DNA of 64,000 nt from Woeseia sp034521225 (GTDB taxonomy: Bacteria; Pseudomonadota; Gammaproteobacteria; Steroidobacterales; Woeseiaceae), in assembly GCA_034521225.1 (NCBI GenBank), contig JAXHMR010000027.1, forward strand, positions 124,001 to 188,000, read 5' to 3'. The notes beneath the pieces are model-generated. The model made no database searches, was not told the origin of the DNA, and saw only the letters and a program-made list of their open reading frames with translations. Positions 20,737 to 28,860 of this stretch are shown here, one piece after another. The translations under genes were made by a program, and so were the position numbers. How positions within the stretch are numbered: position 1 is the stretch's first letter; each line of letters opens with the position of its first letter.

Positions 20737-20776
20737 AAAAAAAACCCGAAGCGCAGCGAGGCCGCCGCACTTCGGG
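20737..20776 (-). terminator. Intrinsic terminator of the cold-shock gene
   Basis: Read leftward, CCCGAAGTGCGG and CTGCGCTTCGGG form a stem followed by eight T (20744-20737). It lies 94 bp downstream of the cold-shock stop and in the right orientation. Confidence 0.8.
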
Positions 20777-20869
20777 CTGTTCATTGCGCCTGTCGCCGCT
20801 GACGTCTGGTCAGCGGGAAGCGAGCCCTGTCCGCACGAGGCCGACAGGTAAAGCCGTCGAAACGCCGCT

Positions 20870-21079
20870 CTAGAGCGGCATTACGTTTTCGGCCTGCGGC
20901 CCTTTCTGGCCCTGTGTTACTTCCATAGAGACGCGCTGGCCTTCATGTAGCGTCTTGCGGCCGTCGCCCTTGATCGCGCTGTAATGCACGAACACATCTT
21001 TTCCGCCTTCGCGCTCGATGAATCCAAAACCCTTTTCATCGTTGAACCACTTGACGGTTCCTTCCACTTGCTCTGACAT
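20870..21079 (-). CDS. Cold-shock family protein (CspA-like)
   Basis: A 69-aa single cold-shock domain that binds single-stranded RNA and DNA and melts RNA secondary structure. RNP1 is KGFGFIE and RNP2 is VFVHYSAI; the family start GTVKWFNDEKGFGFI is exact. It is monocistronic, with an intrinsic terminator downstream and a long AT-richer leader upstream. Which paralogue it is (cold-induced or constitutive) cannot be told. Confidence 0.95.
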   Translation of the reverse strand: MSEQVEGTVKWFNDEKGFGFIEREGGKDVFVHYSAIKGDGRKTLHEGQRVSMEVTQGQKGPQAENVMPL

Positions 21080-21217
21080 ATCGATCTTTAACTCTTGAAA
21101 TTGCCAATTGCATTGGCGTTACGAACACCGGCCACAGGGCCGGCACTGTTTCTCGATTCCTGACAGCCGACAGGCCAGCGGATAGCTGGCTGCAGCTGAC
21201 AGGAATCAGGAGCGTGT

Positions 21218-21245
21218 ATGGTACGCCAGTCCGCGAATAGTGCAA
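21218..21245 (-). promoter_or_regulatory. Candidate promoter of the cold-shock gene
   Basis: On the minus strand, TTGCAC (21245-21240) and TACCAT (21223-21218) are 16 bp apart. Transcription would start near 21210 and give a leader of about 130 nt, as is usual for csp genes. Confidence 0.35.
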
Positions 21246-21489
21246 ATATTTAAGTGACCGCAGGCAATTGATTTATAGCCGAATTTGGCTGCAACTTTGA
21301 GTTTTGGGCGCCCCCGTGCCGTCAGCGGTCCCCGGGGTACTTCAGCCGGGGGGAGATATTGGTCGCGCCCCAACCGCTCGTGGCACCCTGCAAATCGTTG
21401 TCCGGCGCGTCGCGAGGCCCGCAGTCTGCTCGGCTGTTTTCTCGCACAACGAACCGGCCGGCGCGATGTTCCGGCCAGGGATTTCTCCA
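21246..21489. other. Non-coding stretch upstream of the cold-shock promoter
   Basis: No gene, repeat or terminator was recognised between the cold-shock promoter and the end of the DUF1801 gene. Reading frames here lack family features. Confidence 0.5.
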
Positions 21490-21912
21490 TCAGCCGGTAG
21501 CGTAGTGACTCCGCATATGTTCGACGGACGCCTCGATAAGCTGGCGCAGCACGTCGATATCGACATCGTCCAGCGATTTGATAGACAGGCATGACTTGCC
21601 GGTCTTGTACTTGCCGAGCTTTTCAAGCAGTTCGTCAAAGCGGGCAAAACCGGCCATGATGTATATCGACAGGGACTGCTTGCGCGGTGACAGGCCGCAA
21701 AGAAACCAGCGTCCTTCGCGGCCACTTTCGTACTTGTAGTCGTAGTAACCAAATCCGATTATTGACGTGCCCCACATACGGGCCTTGCTGCCGGTTACGT
21801 CCCGTATGATCGCAGCAATCTTGCGCACGTCAGCTCGTTGTCCTGGTTCTTCAATGCTATTCAGGAATGTTGTCACGCTTGCGCGCGTCTGCTTTGTCTT
21901 TAATTCCGCCAT
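21490..21912 (-). CDS. DUF1801 domain protein
   Basis: A 140-aa protein with the DUF1801 pattern: FLNSIEEPGQRADVRKIAAIIRDVTG, then MWGTSIIGFGYYDYKY, FLCGLSPRKQSLSIYIMAGF and KTGKSCLSIKSLDDVD. The fold is known for related YdhG-like proteins, but no function is established. ATG 21912 has GAGGAG about 8 nt upstream. It follows upp by 41 bp. Confidence 0.82.
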   Translation of the reverse strand: MAELKTKQTRASVTTFLNSIEEPGQRADVRKIAAIIRDVTGSKARMWGTSIIGFGYYDYKYESGREGRWFLCGLSPRKQSLSIYIMAGFARFDELLEKLGKYKTGKSCLSIKSLDDVDIDVLRQLIEASVEHMRSHYATG

Positions 21913-21953
21913 TGCGCGGCTCCTCTTACCGCCTTCGACGCATGACCGGCCTG

Positions 21954-22583
21954 TCATTCGACATTGCTGGTACCGAACAGCCGGTCACCCGCGTCCCCAA
22001 GACCAGGCACGATGTACTTACGGTCATCGAGCCGTTCATCAATGCTCGCCGTGTAGATCTCGACGTCAGGGTGCGCATCCTCGACCGTTTTTAGCCCCTC
22101 TGGGCAAGTAACGATGCATACGACGACGATTTGTGCAGCACCCGCCTTTTTCAGTATCCCGATCGCGGCTGCCGTCGATCCGCCGGTTGCCAGCATCGGG
22201 TCTATGACAATACACAACCCGTTCTTCGCCTCTTTAGGCAGCCGCTGGTAATAGGACACTGGTTGCTTGGTTTTCTCGTCACGATACATGCCGACAAAAC
22301 CTACGCGGGCGGTCGGGACCAGGTCGAGGATTCCTTCCAACATGCCAACACCGGCGCGCAGGATCGGCACCACGACAATGTCCTGCGCAATCATATGGCA
22401 TTGTGCTTCCGCCAGCGGCGTTTGCACGCTGACCTTCTTTACTGTTACGTGCTTCAGGGCTTCGTAGCACAGAAACATCGTTATCTCGGTGGCCAGTTCC
22501 CGAAATTTCTTGTGGCCCGTGGCCTCGTCCCGGATCAGCGCCAGCTTGTGCTGTATGCAGGGATGCCTTATTTCTTCATGCAT
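21954..22583 (-). CDS. upp: Uracil phosphoribosyltransferase
   Basis: Upp salvages uracil to UMP with PRPP. The 209-aa product has the PRPP-binding loop VIDPMLATGGST, the uracil-site segment YIVPGLGDAGDRLFGT and the N-terminal HPCIQHKLALIRDE. ATG 22583 follows GGAGCGAGAAA; an upstream ATG at 22613 adds 10 unrelated residues. No uraA permease gene is adjacent. Its stop overlaps the extended reading frame of the DUF1801 gene but not its proposed start. Confidence 0.95.
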   Translation of the reverse strand: MHEEIRHPCIQHKLALIRDEATGHKKFRELATEITMFLCYEALKHVTVKKVSVQTPLAEAQCHMIAQDIVVVPILRAGVGMLEGILDLVPTARVGFVGMYRDEKTKQPVSYYQRLPKEAKNGLCIVIDPMLATGGSTAAAIGILKKAGAAQIVVVCIVTCPEGLKTVEDAHPDVEIYTASIDERLDDRKYIVPGLGDAGDRLFGTSNVE

Positions 22584-22644
22584 TTTCTCGCTCCGTGGAA
22601 TGTATAGGCTCAATCGCAGCCAGGGCCATTGCGGCTGTCAATGC

Positions 22645-22962
22645 TCATGCCAGCCGGTCACCAAGGCGCAGTATCGGCCGCTCCGACTGTATCTGCACGG
22701 TACCGAAGTCCCCCGACATTTCGTAGTGACCGTCATCGATCAACTGCAGGCCGTGTATTTTGCCGAGTCCGATCCCCCGGGCGATTTTCGCGAGGTCGCC
22801 GGATTGCGCGGGTTCATCAGCATCGCCCAGGCGGCTGCAATGCGGGAACTCCAGCAGTGCTGGCAGTATGCAGTCCTGCCGCAACCGCCGCGGCGCCACG
22901 TAGAACGGGTGTTCCGGGGTCAGGCACAGGTCAAGGTCAATAACGAGCACATGGTCGCTCAT
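22645..22962 (-). CDS. Hypothetical protein
   Basis: A 105-aa frame (MSDHVLVIDLDLCLTPEHPF to SERPILRLGDRLA) with third-position GC as high as neighbouring genes, suggesting real coding. There is no signal peptide or membrane helix and I do not recognise the family. There is no clear ribosome binding site. It lies 61 bp upstream of upp in the same direction. Confidence 0.5.
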   Translation of the reverse strand: MSDHVLVIDLDLCLTPEHPFYVAPRRLRQDCILPALLEFPHCSRLGDADEPAQSGDLAKIARGIGLGKIHGLQLIDDGHYEMSGDFGTVQIQSERPILRLGDRLA

Positions 22963-23096
22963 CTGCCACGACAGGACGAAGGACGACGCCAGGTCGACTG
23001 CCTTGAATTCCCGTAAATCTTGTCCAGTCCGTTATTTCAGTCATGGCATCGCCTTGCTGCGGCCGCTTACTCCCGATGCAAGCATCGGGTTAAGCA

Positions 23097-23438
23097 TCAC
23101 GCCAGCCGTGTGCCGTTGGCGCAGGGTTTGTCCGGAACCGCGAGTATGACGCTGCCATCGTCCTGGACAAAACCGGTCACGAGGCATTCGGACATGAACG
23201 GACCGATCTGCCTCGGCGGAAAATTAACGACACCCATGACTTGCCGGCCAACCAGTTCGTCCTTCGTGTACAGGTCCGTAATCTGTGCCGAAGAGCGCCT
23301 GACACCAATTTGCTCACCGAAGTCCACCGTCAGTTTGTACGCGGGCTTGCGCGCTTCAGGAAACGCCTTTGCCTCCAGCACCGTTCCAACCCGAAGCTCA
23401 ACACGCTCAAATTCCTTCATGCTGAGGTCATTCATCAT
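23097..23438 (-). CDS. csaA: CsaA-like tRNA-binding protein
   Basis: About 113 aa, a single OB-fold tRNA-binding domain: FERVELRVGTVLEAKAFPEARKP, IGVRRSSAQITDLYTKDELVGRQVMGVVNFPPRQIG and ECLVTGF. CsaA proteins resemble the EMAPII/Trbp111 domain and have been linked to chaperone or export roles in Bacillus. Tandem ATGs at 23438 and 23435 follow GGAGACGA; either could be used. It is downstream of marC by 28 bp. Confidence 0.85.
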   Translation of the reverse strand: MMNDLSMKEFERVELRVGTVLEAKAFPEARKPAYKLTVDFGEQIGVRRSSAQITDLYTKDELVGRQVMGVVNFPPRQIGPFMSECLVTGFVQDDGSVILAVPDKPCANGTRLA

Positions 23439-23465
23439 TCGTCTCCATGCAGTTCGCTGCAAGCG

Positions 23466-24107
23466 TCAGGCGGTAAACAGGCCGCTGGCCAGTAATCCGT
23501 CAAGTACGAACTGCACAGCGAGTGCCGATAGCAGCACACCGAGCACGCGGGTAATGACGTGCATGCCGGTAACGCCCAGGAACCGCTGCAACTGAGTCGC
23601 GACCAGCATCCCGACAAGAGTCAGCAGCAGTACGGCAAACAGCGCGCCAATCACCGCCACCTTGAGCAGAAAGTCACCGCCGGTATCCGACATCAGCAGA
23701 ATGGCAGCGCCCATCGCACCTGGACCTGCTATCAGCGGCGTCGCCAGCGGAAAGACAGCAATATCCGCCTTGGTCTTTGCTTCCTGCGTTTCTTCAGCCG
23801 TCGTCGATGTACCGCCCGAATTCACGGCGAATACCATGTCGATGCCGATCAGGAAAAGCAGTATCCCGCCGGCAATGCGCAACGCAGGCAGCGATATGCC
23901 GAGCGCGCCGAGCATGACCTCACCGGCAAAGGCGAAAAACGCCCAGGATGAATCGGCGGCAATCGGCGTCCCGCGCCCGCGAAGTGCCGTGCGCCGGCGT
24001 TCGCGCGGCGTATCGTCCGCCGTCAGGACAGCGAACATCGCCGCAACATCCGGCGGACCAACAGTCGCAAAAAAGGTTGCGAAAGCGACAATGGCGGTTT
24101 CGATCAT
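23466..24107 (-). CDS. MarC family integral membrane protein
   Basis: About 213 aa with six predicted membrane helices. Family features are ETAIVAFATFFATVGPPDVAAMFA at the N-terminus, RIAGGILLFLIGIDMVF in the middle and PLATPLIAGPGAMGAAILL. The transported substrate is unknown. ATG 24107 (MIETAIVAF) fits the family; a GTG at 24134 is the alternative. The segment RGRGTPIAADSSWAFF is odd for MarC and may hide two compensating indels, one in a T5 run. Confidence 0.85.
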   Translation of the reverse strand: MIETAIVAFATFFATVGPPDVAAMFAVLTADDTPRERRRTALRGRGTPIAADSSWAFFAFAGEVMLGALGISLPALRIAGGILLFLIGIDMVFAVNSGGTSTTAEETQEAKTKADIAVFPLATPLIAGPGAMGAAILLMSDTGGDFLLKVAVIGALFAVLLLTLVGMLVATQLQRFLGVTGMHVITRVLGVLLSALAVQFVLDGLLASGLFTA

Positions 24108-24173
24108 GCCGAACTTCTCGTCACTGGATGCCACGAGCTTACCCGCTTACCCGAGCGTACCCAACCCGGGACG

Positions 24174-24554
24174 TCATCTGCGCTCCGTGCGTCGTCGGTG
24201 GCGGCGCCATAGCAAAACGCCGTACACCGCAGCATTGATCAGCAATACGGCCACGGCCAGTCCCACCTGCACCGAACGGGTCAGTCCGGGTGGATAGATC
24301 AGAAGCGTTACATAGTGGTCGATGAAGTCAGTCGTGTAGGCATGGTCACCTGCAGCACGACGCAGGCGGTTTTCAACCGTCGTCAACGGACACAGCCCGC
24401 CGGACAGTTCGATATAGACGCCCCAGGCAGCGGCCGGCACATGCAGCCACGCGAGCCACAGCCATCGAAGCACGAGCAATGCGCCCGCGGCGACGAACAG
24501 GATGAATGCGAGGTGCAGAAGCAGTACGCCATCCGCTGCCAGGCCCAAAAGCAT
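24174..24554 (-). CDS. DUF2784 membrane protein
   Basis: A 126-aa protein with three or four helices. The DUF2784 pattern is clear: LLHLAFILFVAAGALLVLRW, WLHVPAAAWGVYIELSGGLCPLT, ENRLRRAAG and FIDHYVTLLIYPPGL. No function is known. It is 11 bp downstream of the GNAT gene. Confidence 0.85.
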   Translation of the reverse strand: MLLGLAADGVLLLHLAFILFVAAGALLVLRWLWLAWLHVPAAAWGVYIELSGGLCPLTTVENRLRRAAGDHAYTTDFIDHYVTLLIYPPGLTRSVQVGLAVAVLLINAAVYGVLLWRRHRRRTERR

Positions 24555-24565
24555 GATTCGGCGCC

Positions 24566-25281
24566 CTACACCTCGTACACGTAAAGATCCAGGTCGGTAT
24601 CGCCGCCTGGCAATCGCACGGTTCCGTCCTGCCGCATGCCGGCCTCCTTCAGCAACGCTATCGATGCCTGGTTGTCCGGTGTAACGATCGCAACAACACG
24701 TGGCAGCGCCAACTCATCCACAGCGTAGCGCAACACAGCCGACGCCGCTTCCGATGCAAGCCCTTGCGAACGGAATTCCGGCATGAACGCGAAGCCGAGA
24801 TCCGGGTCATCGAGTCCGTCACGGCGCACAAGCCCACAGATGCCGGCCGCCCGCGCGTCCGACTTCAGTTCTGCGAGATACATGCCGTATCCGAACTGCG
24901 TGTAACTCGCAATGGCGCCGTCCTTTATGTAATCGCTCGCCTGCGCCTCGCTCTGCACACCGCGGTCACCGATATACTGATGGAACGCCGGATCGTTGAG
25001 TAGCGCCAGCATGTAATGGCGCATCGGCGGTCGTCGATCTTGCGCAGCCTGAGACGCCGGGGTTCCAGAATTTGCCGCGAGTCGTCCGAACCGTAATGAC
25101 TCTCTTCGTGAATTATTGCTTCTGCTTTCCGTGCTTCGCGCTCGGCAATTCTTTTTTGCACGAGGGCGAGCTTTCGCTCTAGTTGGCGGCGCTTCAGCGG
25201 CCGGGCACGAACGCGAAACCAGGCAATGGCGATCAGGACAACCGCGGCCAGGAAACCGTATAACAACAAAGGCAGGTCCAT
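24566..25281 (-). CDS. GNAT acetyltransferase with N-terminal membrane anchor (frameshifted)
   Basis: From ATG 25281 (GGGAG 4 nt upstream) the frame encodes a membrane helix (LLLYGFLAAVVLIAIAWF), a basic coiled-coil segment (LKRRQLERKLALVQKRIAERE) and then ILEPRRLRLRKIDD, the usual N-terminus of RimJ/RimL-type acetyltransferases. Two extra bases near 25019 and 25030 shift to the frame with MLALLNDPAFHQYIGDRGVQ and the acetyl-CoA motif FMPEFRSQGLASEA. Corrected length is about 237 aa. It could be a true fusion, or two genes whose boundary was lost to further indels. Confidence 0.55.
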
Positions 25282-25841
25282 GGTACTCCCGCGTCAGGGA
25301 CAGACCGCGTCAGGGTAACGCACCAGATGCCCGGATGCGTCACCGACTCGCGGGTAAGGCCGGTCAGGCAACGACTACGCTGACAGTGACTGATGTAGCG
25401 AATCATTTCACCCACGTAGCCACTCTGCTCATAAAAATGACGTGCACGGCTGTTCGAGTCGATCACATGAAGCGTAATTGACCGGGCACCACGTTCCCGC
25501 GCATTTTGCTCCGCAGCCACGAGCAGCGCCCTGCCGACACCCTTACCTTCGGCACGAGCCGCCACAGCGATTACCTCAAGGTGGGCGGCGGGCTCATGGG
25601 TCAACGGGTCTGGCTGCATGCTGGTCATCGTCAATCCGACGATTCCACTGTCAGCGACCGCCACCTCGACGAGACATTGCGGTGCTTCACCGGCAAGCCA
25701 ACTGCGCAGCAACGCGCCATCATGCTCCCACAAATGCTCAGGCTGACGGTGCGCCGGTACGTCGAAGTCGGCCAGACGCGGCAGCAATGCGAGCATTGCG
25801 CCAACATCGTTGACCGTGGCTGTCCGAATCTCGAACTTCAT
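25233..25841 (-). CDS. GNAT family N-acetyltransferase
   Basis: About 202 aa from ATG 25841 (MKFEIRTATVNDVGAMLALL). Motif A is LEVIAVAARAEGKGVGRALL and the C-terminal block DSNSRARHFYEQSGYVGEMIRY is typical. The family domain ends near residue 150; the last 50 residues are unlike GNATs and overlap the next gene by 49 bp, so an undetected indel may have removed the true stop. The substrate is unknown. Confidence 0.75.
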   Translation of the reverse strand: MKFEIRTATVNDVGAMLALLPRLADFDVPAHRQPEHLWEHDGALLRSWLAGEAPQCLVEVAVADSGIVGLTMTSMQPDPLTHEPAAHLEVIAVAARAEGKGVGRALLVAAEQNARERGARSITLHVIDSNSRARHFYEQSGYVGEMIRYISHCQRSRCLTGLTRESVTHPGIWCVTLTRSVPDAGVPWTCLCCYTVSWPRLS

Positions 25842-25902
25842 GTATCCGCCATGTCTGTTGCCCGGGAAATCGCAGTGTAACGGGGATCGCGATGCCAGTG
25901 CA

Positions 25903-26529
25903 TCATCGGACGGTGACAATAAGATTGAGTGCCAGCACAATGAACACAGTACCGGCAACCCGATTGAGCACGAGCTGCGCGCGGGCCGAGCTCGCCAGCC
26001 AGCGGCCGGCTGCGCCGGCAAAGACGGCAATGCCGCCGAACACCACTACGGTAGCCACCGCAAACACCGCGCCGAGCAGCAGGATTTGCGCGACCAGTGA
26101 GCCCCGGGCCGGATCGGCGAACTGCGGCAGGAAAGCGAGAAAGAATATGGAAACCTTCGGGTTCGTCACGTTCATGATGATGCCCCGCCCGTACAGCCGC
26201 CGTAGTTGCAGCCGGGGCGCGCCGCCTTCAACCTCATCCGTCGGCGCAGCCGTAAAGGCGAGCCATGCGAGGTACAGCAAGTAGCCCGCGCCGGCCAGCT
26301 TGATTGCTGTATACGCAACAGCGGACGCTTGCACTATTGCCGCGACACCCACAGCGACAGCCGTCGTGTGTACGATCAGGCCGGTGCACAACCCGAGAGT
26401 AACTGCCAGGCCCGCACGCGGACCGCTCATGGCCGACTGTGTCAGCACAAAGAGGTTGTCAGGGCCTGGCGACAACGCCAGCAGCACGCTGATTGCGAAA
26501 AATGCAGCGAGCAGATCGACAGGAATCAT
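25903..26529 (-). CDS. LysE/RhtB family amino-acid exporter
   Basis: A 208-aa protein with six helices. The family signature SPGPDNLFVLTQSAMSGPRAG near residue 20 and the segment GIIMNVTNPKVSIFFLAFLPQF are diagnostic of LysE/RhtB translocators, which export amino acids or homoserine lactones. Its start overlaps the HAD-like remnant. Confidence 0.9.
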   Translation of the reverse strand: MIPVDLLAAFFAISVLLALSPGPDNLFVLTQSAMSGPRAGLAVTLGLCTGLIVHTTAVAVGVAAIVQASAVAYTAIKLAGAGYLLYLAWLAFTAAPTDEVEGGAPRLQLRRLYGRGIIMNVTNPKVSIFFLAFLPQFADPARGSLVAQILLLGAVFAVATVVVFGGIAVFAGAAGRWLASSARAQLVLNRVAGTVFIVLALNLIVTVR

Positions 26530-26692
26530 GCAGCCACGGAAAATCGGGCGCAGCCGGGTCGGCAGCGCTCAGTCGGCGAATTCGCGTTCGAAACTCCTCG
26601 ATGCCCCCGAGCTCCGGACCCACGGCGCGGAACTCCCAGCCCAGCCTGTCGCACGACAAGGTGCCATCGATGTCAAAAATGACTGCATGCAT
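26459..26692 (-). pseudogene. Possible 5' remnant of a HAD-family hydrolase gene
   Basis: The frame begins MHAVIFDIDGTL, HAD motif I with the nucleophile Asp and DGTL, but no later HAD motif follows. It runs into the LysE gene, which starts at 26529, leaving only about 160 bp. This fits a truncated gene, though chance resemblance of a short motif is possible. Confidence 0.35.
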
Positions 26693-26759
26693 CCGTCGGG
26701 CCCCGTGAACTGCGCAGCGGTAGCGCTGCGGCGGATTATACCGTCATGGCACAGCATTG

Positions 26760-26810
26760 GAGTCTGCGCGGCAGAAGCCGCAGCCCCTTCGGCTTCTGCC
26801 GCGCGGACTC
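26760..26810. repeat. 21-bp inverted repeat hairpin
   Basis: Arms 26760-26780 and 26790-26810 pair with one mismatch around a 9-nt loop. There is no T-run on either strand. It lies in the divergent region between the HAD remnant and the aminotransferase, just upstream of a TATACT box at 26837-26842. Confidence 0.75.
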
Positions 26811-26901
26811 CTCGCGGACACGAGTGGATCCTGCGTTATACTGTGGCGTTCCCGGGCCGGCGGCCAAACCGCCAGGAGCAAGTCCTGATCAGAGGCATCG
26901 C

Positions 26902-26961
26902 ATGGCAGTGACCCGATTCCGGCAGCGCGCCCCTACGGCGCCGCCCGTTGACGCCGGATGA
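26902..26961 (+). CDS. Short upstream ORF (19 aa) coupled to the aminotransferase
   Basis: ATG 26902 follows AGAGG by 4 nt and encodes MAVTRFRQRAPTAPPVDAG. Its TGA stop overlaps the aminotransferase ATG as ATGA. It could be a leader peptide coupling translation, or a chance frame. Confidence 0.3.
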   Translation: MAVTRFRQRAPTAPPVDAG

Positions 26962-28307
26962 GCGACAGAACCCTGGCATCATCAGCAACGGGCAGCTCGG
27001 TTCTGTACCGGTCGCCACGGTACGCGTACCCAATTGCGGTTGCCGCGGACGGCATGACCATCAGCGACGCCGACGGCCGCAAGTACCTCGATATGAGCGG
27101 CGGGGCAGCAGTGTCATGCCTGGGGCACGGGCATCCCGACGTTATAGACGCCATTTGCAAACAGGCTGAAACGGTCGCGTTCGCGCATACAGCGTTCTTC
27201 ACCAGCGAACCCCAGGAAACACTCGCCCGGATTATCGCGTTGCGATTTGCGGAGCCGGGAGCCCGCGTCTATTTCAATTCCGGCGGGTCCGAGGCAAACG
27301 AAACCGCCATGAAGCTCGCGTGGCAGTACTGGGCTGCGCGCGACAAGCCGGGCAAGAAACTCATCATCAGCCGCGAACACAGTTATCACGGCAATACGTT
27401 TTGCGCATTGTCAGTAAGCGGCAACGACCTGCGCCGCCGCGCATCCGCCGCGCCGTTGCTCGACTGGCCGCGAATCCAGCCCTGTTACCCCTACCGGGAA
27501 CGGCTTTCGTACGAGAGCCTCGAAGAATACGCCTGTCGCGCGGCCGATCATCTCGAACTGGCGCTTGTTCACTGCGGCGCCGACAATGTTGCCGCCGTCA
27601 TCCTCGAACCAATCGTCGGCTCATCGCTCGGTGTCGTCGCGGCAGCACCTGGCTATTTGCGCCGCATACGCGACATCTGCGACCGCTTCGGCGTACTCCT
27701 GATCGCCGACGAGATCATGTGTGGCAGTGGCCGCAGCGGACATTTCTTCGCGCACCGGCATGATGACGTAATCCCGGATATCGTCACGCTGGCCAAGGGC
27801 ATCGGCGGCGGTTATCAACCGTTGGCAGCAGTCGTACTTCGGGAAAACATTGCAACCGAGTTGTCACGCGCAGGCTTCGCCCATGGCCATACCTACATCG
27901 GCCACGCGATCGCCTGTGCTGCCGGCGTCGCCGTGCAAAACGTCATTGATCGCGATGACTTGCTGGCCCGCACACGTGACCAGGGCACGCGCTTCATCGG
28001 CATGCTCGAGCAGGCCTTCGCCGATCATCCTCACGTCGGCGAAGTACGCGGGCGCGGCCTCTTCGCCGGTATCGAACTGGTCAGCAACCGCACCACCAAG
28101 GCGGGCTTCAACAACGGCGCCGGGCTGGCCGAGCAATTGCGCCAGTCCGCCATGCACGAGGGCCTGATCTGCTACCCGGGCTCGATACAGGTCGACGGCC
28201 ACACTGTGCCACACATCATGCTGGCGCCGCCGATGATCGTCGAGCATGAGCACATGAGTGAGTGCATAGCCAAGCTCAGTGCGGTGTTTGAGGCGGTGCT
28301 TTCATAG
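26958..28307 (+). CDS. Class-III PLP-dependent aminotransferase
   Basis: A 449-aa fold-type-I enzyme. The PLP-phosphate loop FNSGGSEANETAMKLA, the Asp of LLIADEIMCGSGRSG that contacts the pyridine nitrogen, and the Schiff-base lysine in TLAKGIGGGYQPLAAV are all present; THTYIGHAIACAAG-like sequence (HGHTYIGHAIACAAG) follows. Substrates of this class are omega-amino acids, polyamines or taurine-like amines; the exact one is unclear. It converges on a secreted RidA gene with a 32-bp overlap. Confidence 0.9.
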   Translation: MSDRTLASSATGSSVLYRSPRYAYPIAVAADGMTISDADGRKYLDMSGGAAVSCLGHGHPDVIDAICKQAETVAFAHTAFFTSEPQETLARIIALRFAEPGARVYFNSGGSEANETAMKLAWQYWAARDKPGKKLIISREHSYHGNTFCALSVSGNDLRRRASAAPLLDWPRIQPCYPYRERLSYESLEEYACRAADHLELALVHCGADNVAAVILEPIVGSSLGVVAAAPGYLRRIRDICDRFGVLLIADEIMCGSGRSGHFFAHRHDDVIPDIVTLAKGIGGGYQPLAAVVLRENIATELSRAGFAHGHTYIGHAIACAAGVAVQNVIDRDDLLARTRDQGTRFIGMLEQAFADHPHVGEVRGRGLFAGIELVSNRTTKAGFNNGAGLAEQLRQSAMHEGLICYPGSIQVDGHTVPHIMLAPPMIVEHEHMSECIAKLSAVFEAVLS

Positions 28308-28764
28308 GCTCTTCCGGGTAGGCGGCAATACACTCGATTTCGAGACGGGCATTTTCGGCAAGGCCATTGGCACCAAGCGCGCTGCGCGCCGGGTACGGCG
28401 GTTTCATGTAACGCTTGTAAACTTCGTTGAATGCCGCCCACTCACTGATGTCGGCAAGAAAAACCGTGCATTTGACGATGTCCTGCATCGACAGGCCGCG
28501 GCGCTCCAGTACATCGGCGATGTTCTGCATGGCCTGGTCGGCTTCGGCCGCCATGCCACCCGGCGCGACCTTGCCGTCGTCGGTCATGCCAAGCACGCCG
28601 GATAGAAACAGCACGTCACCCACTCGTACAGATTCGGAAAACGGCAGGCCCAAATCCTTTAGTGGTCCGTCGTTGAACTTGGTGACCTCTGCCGATTCGG
28701 TACTACGGGACAGGCCAATAAATGCCATCAGCACAGCCGCCACAAGTACTGCATATCTACTCAT
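28276..28764 (-). CDS. Secreted RidA/YjgF-family protein
   Basis: A 162-aa protein with an N-terminal signal peptide (VLVAAVLMAFIGLSRSTESA) before a RidA domain. The catalytic Arg in PPYPARSALG and the Glu in LEIECIAAY match the enamine/imine deaminase type. Classical RidA is cytosolic, so the export signal is notable; it would act in the periplasm. ATG 28764 has GAGAGG about 8 nt upstream. The 3' end overlaps that of the aminotransferase on the other strand. Confidence 0.85.
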   Translation of the reverse strand: MSRYAVLVAAVLMAFIGLSRSTESAEVTKFNDGPLKDLGLPFSESVRVGDVLFLSGVLGMTDDGKVAPGGMAAEADQAMQNIADVLERRGLSMQDIVKCTVFLADISEWAAFNEVYKRYMKPPYPARSALGANGLAENARLEIECIAAYPEEPMKAPPQTPH

Positions 28765-28860
28765 GATGAATTCCTCTCTCGTGAAAATCTGCTTGCGCCC
28801 GCTTCCGGTGGTCCCGAGACTGACGGATGCTGTAAGCACACCATCGTGACCATGACCTTG

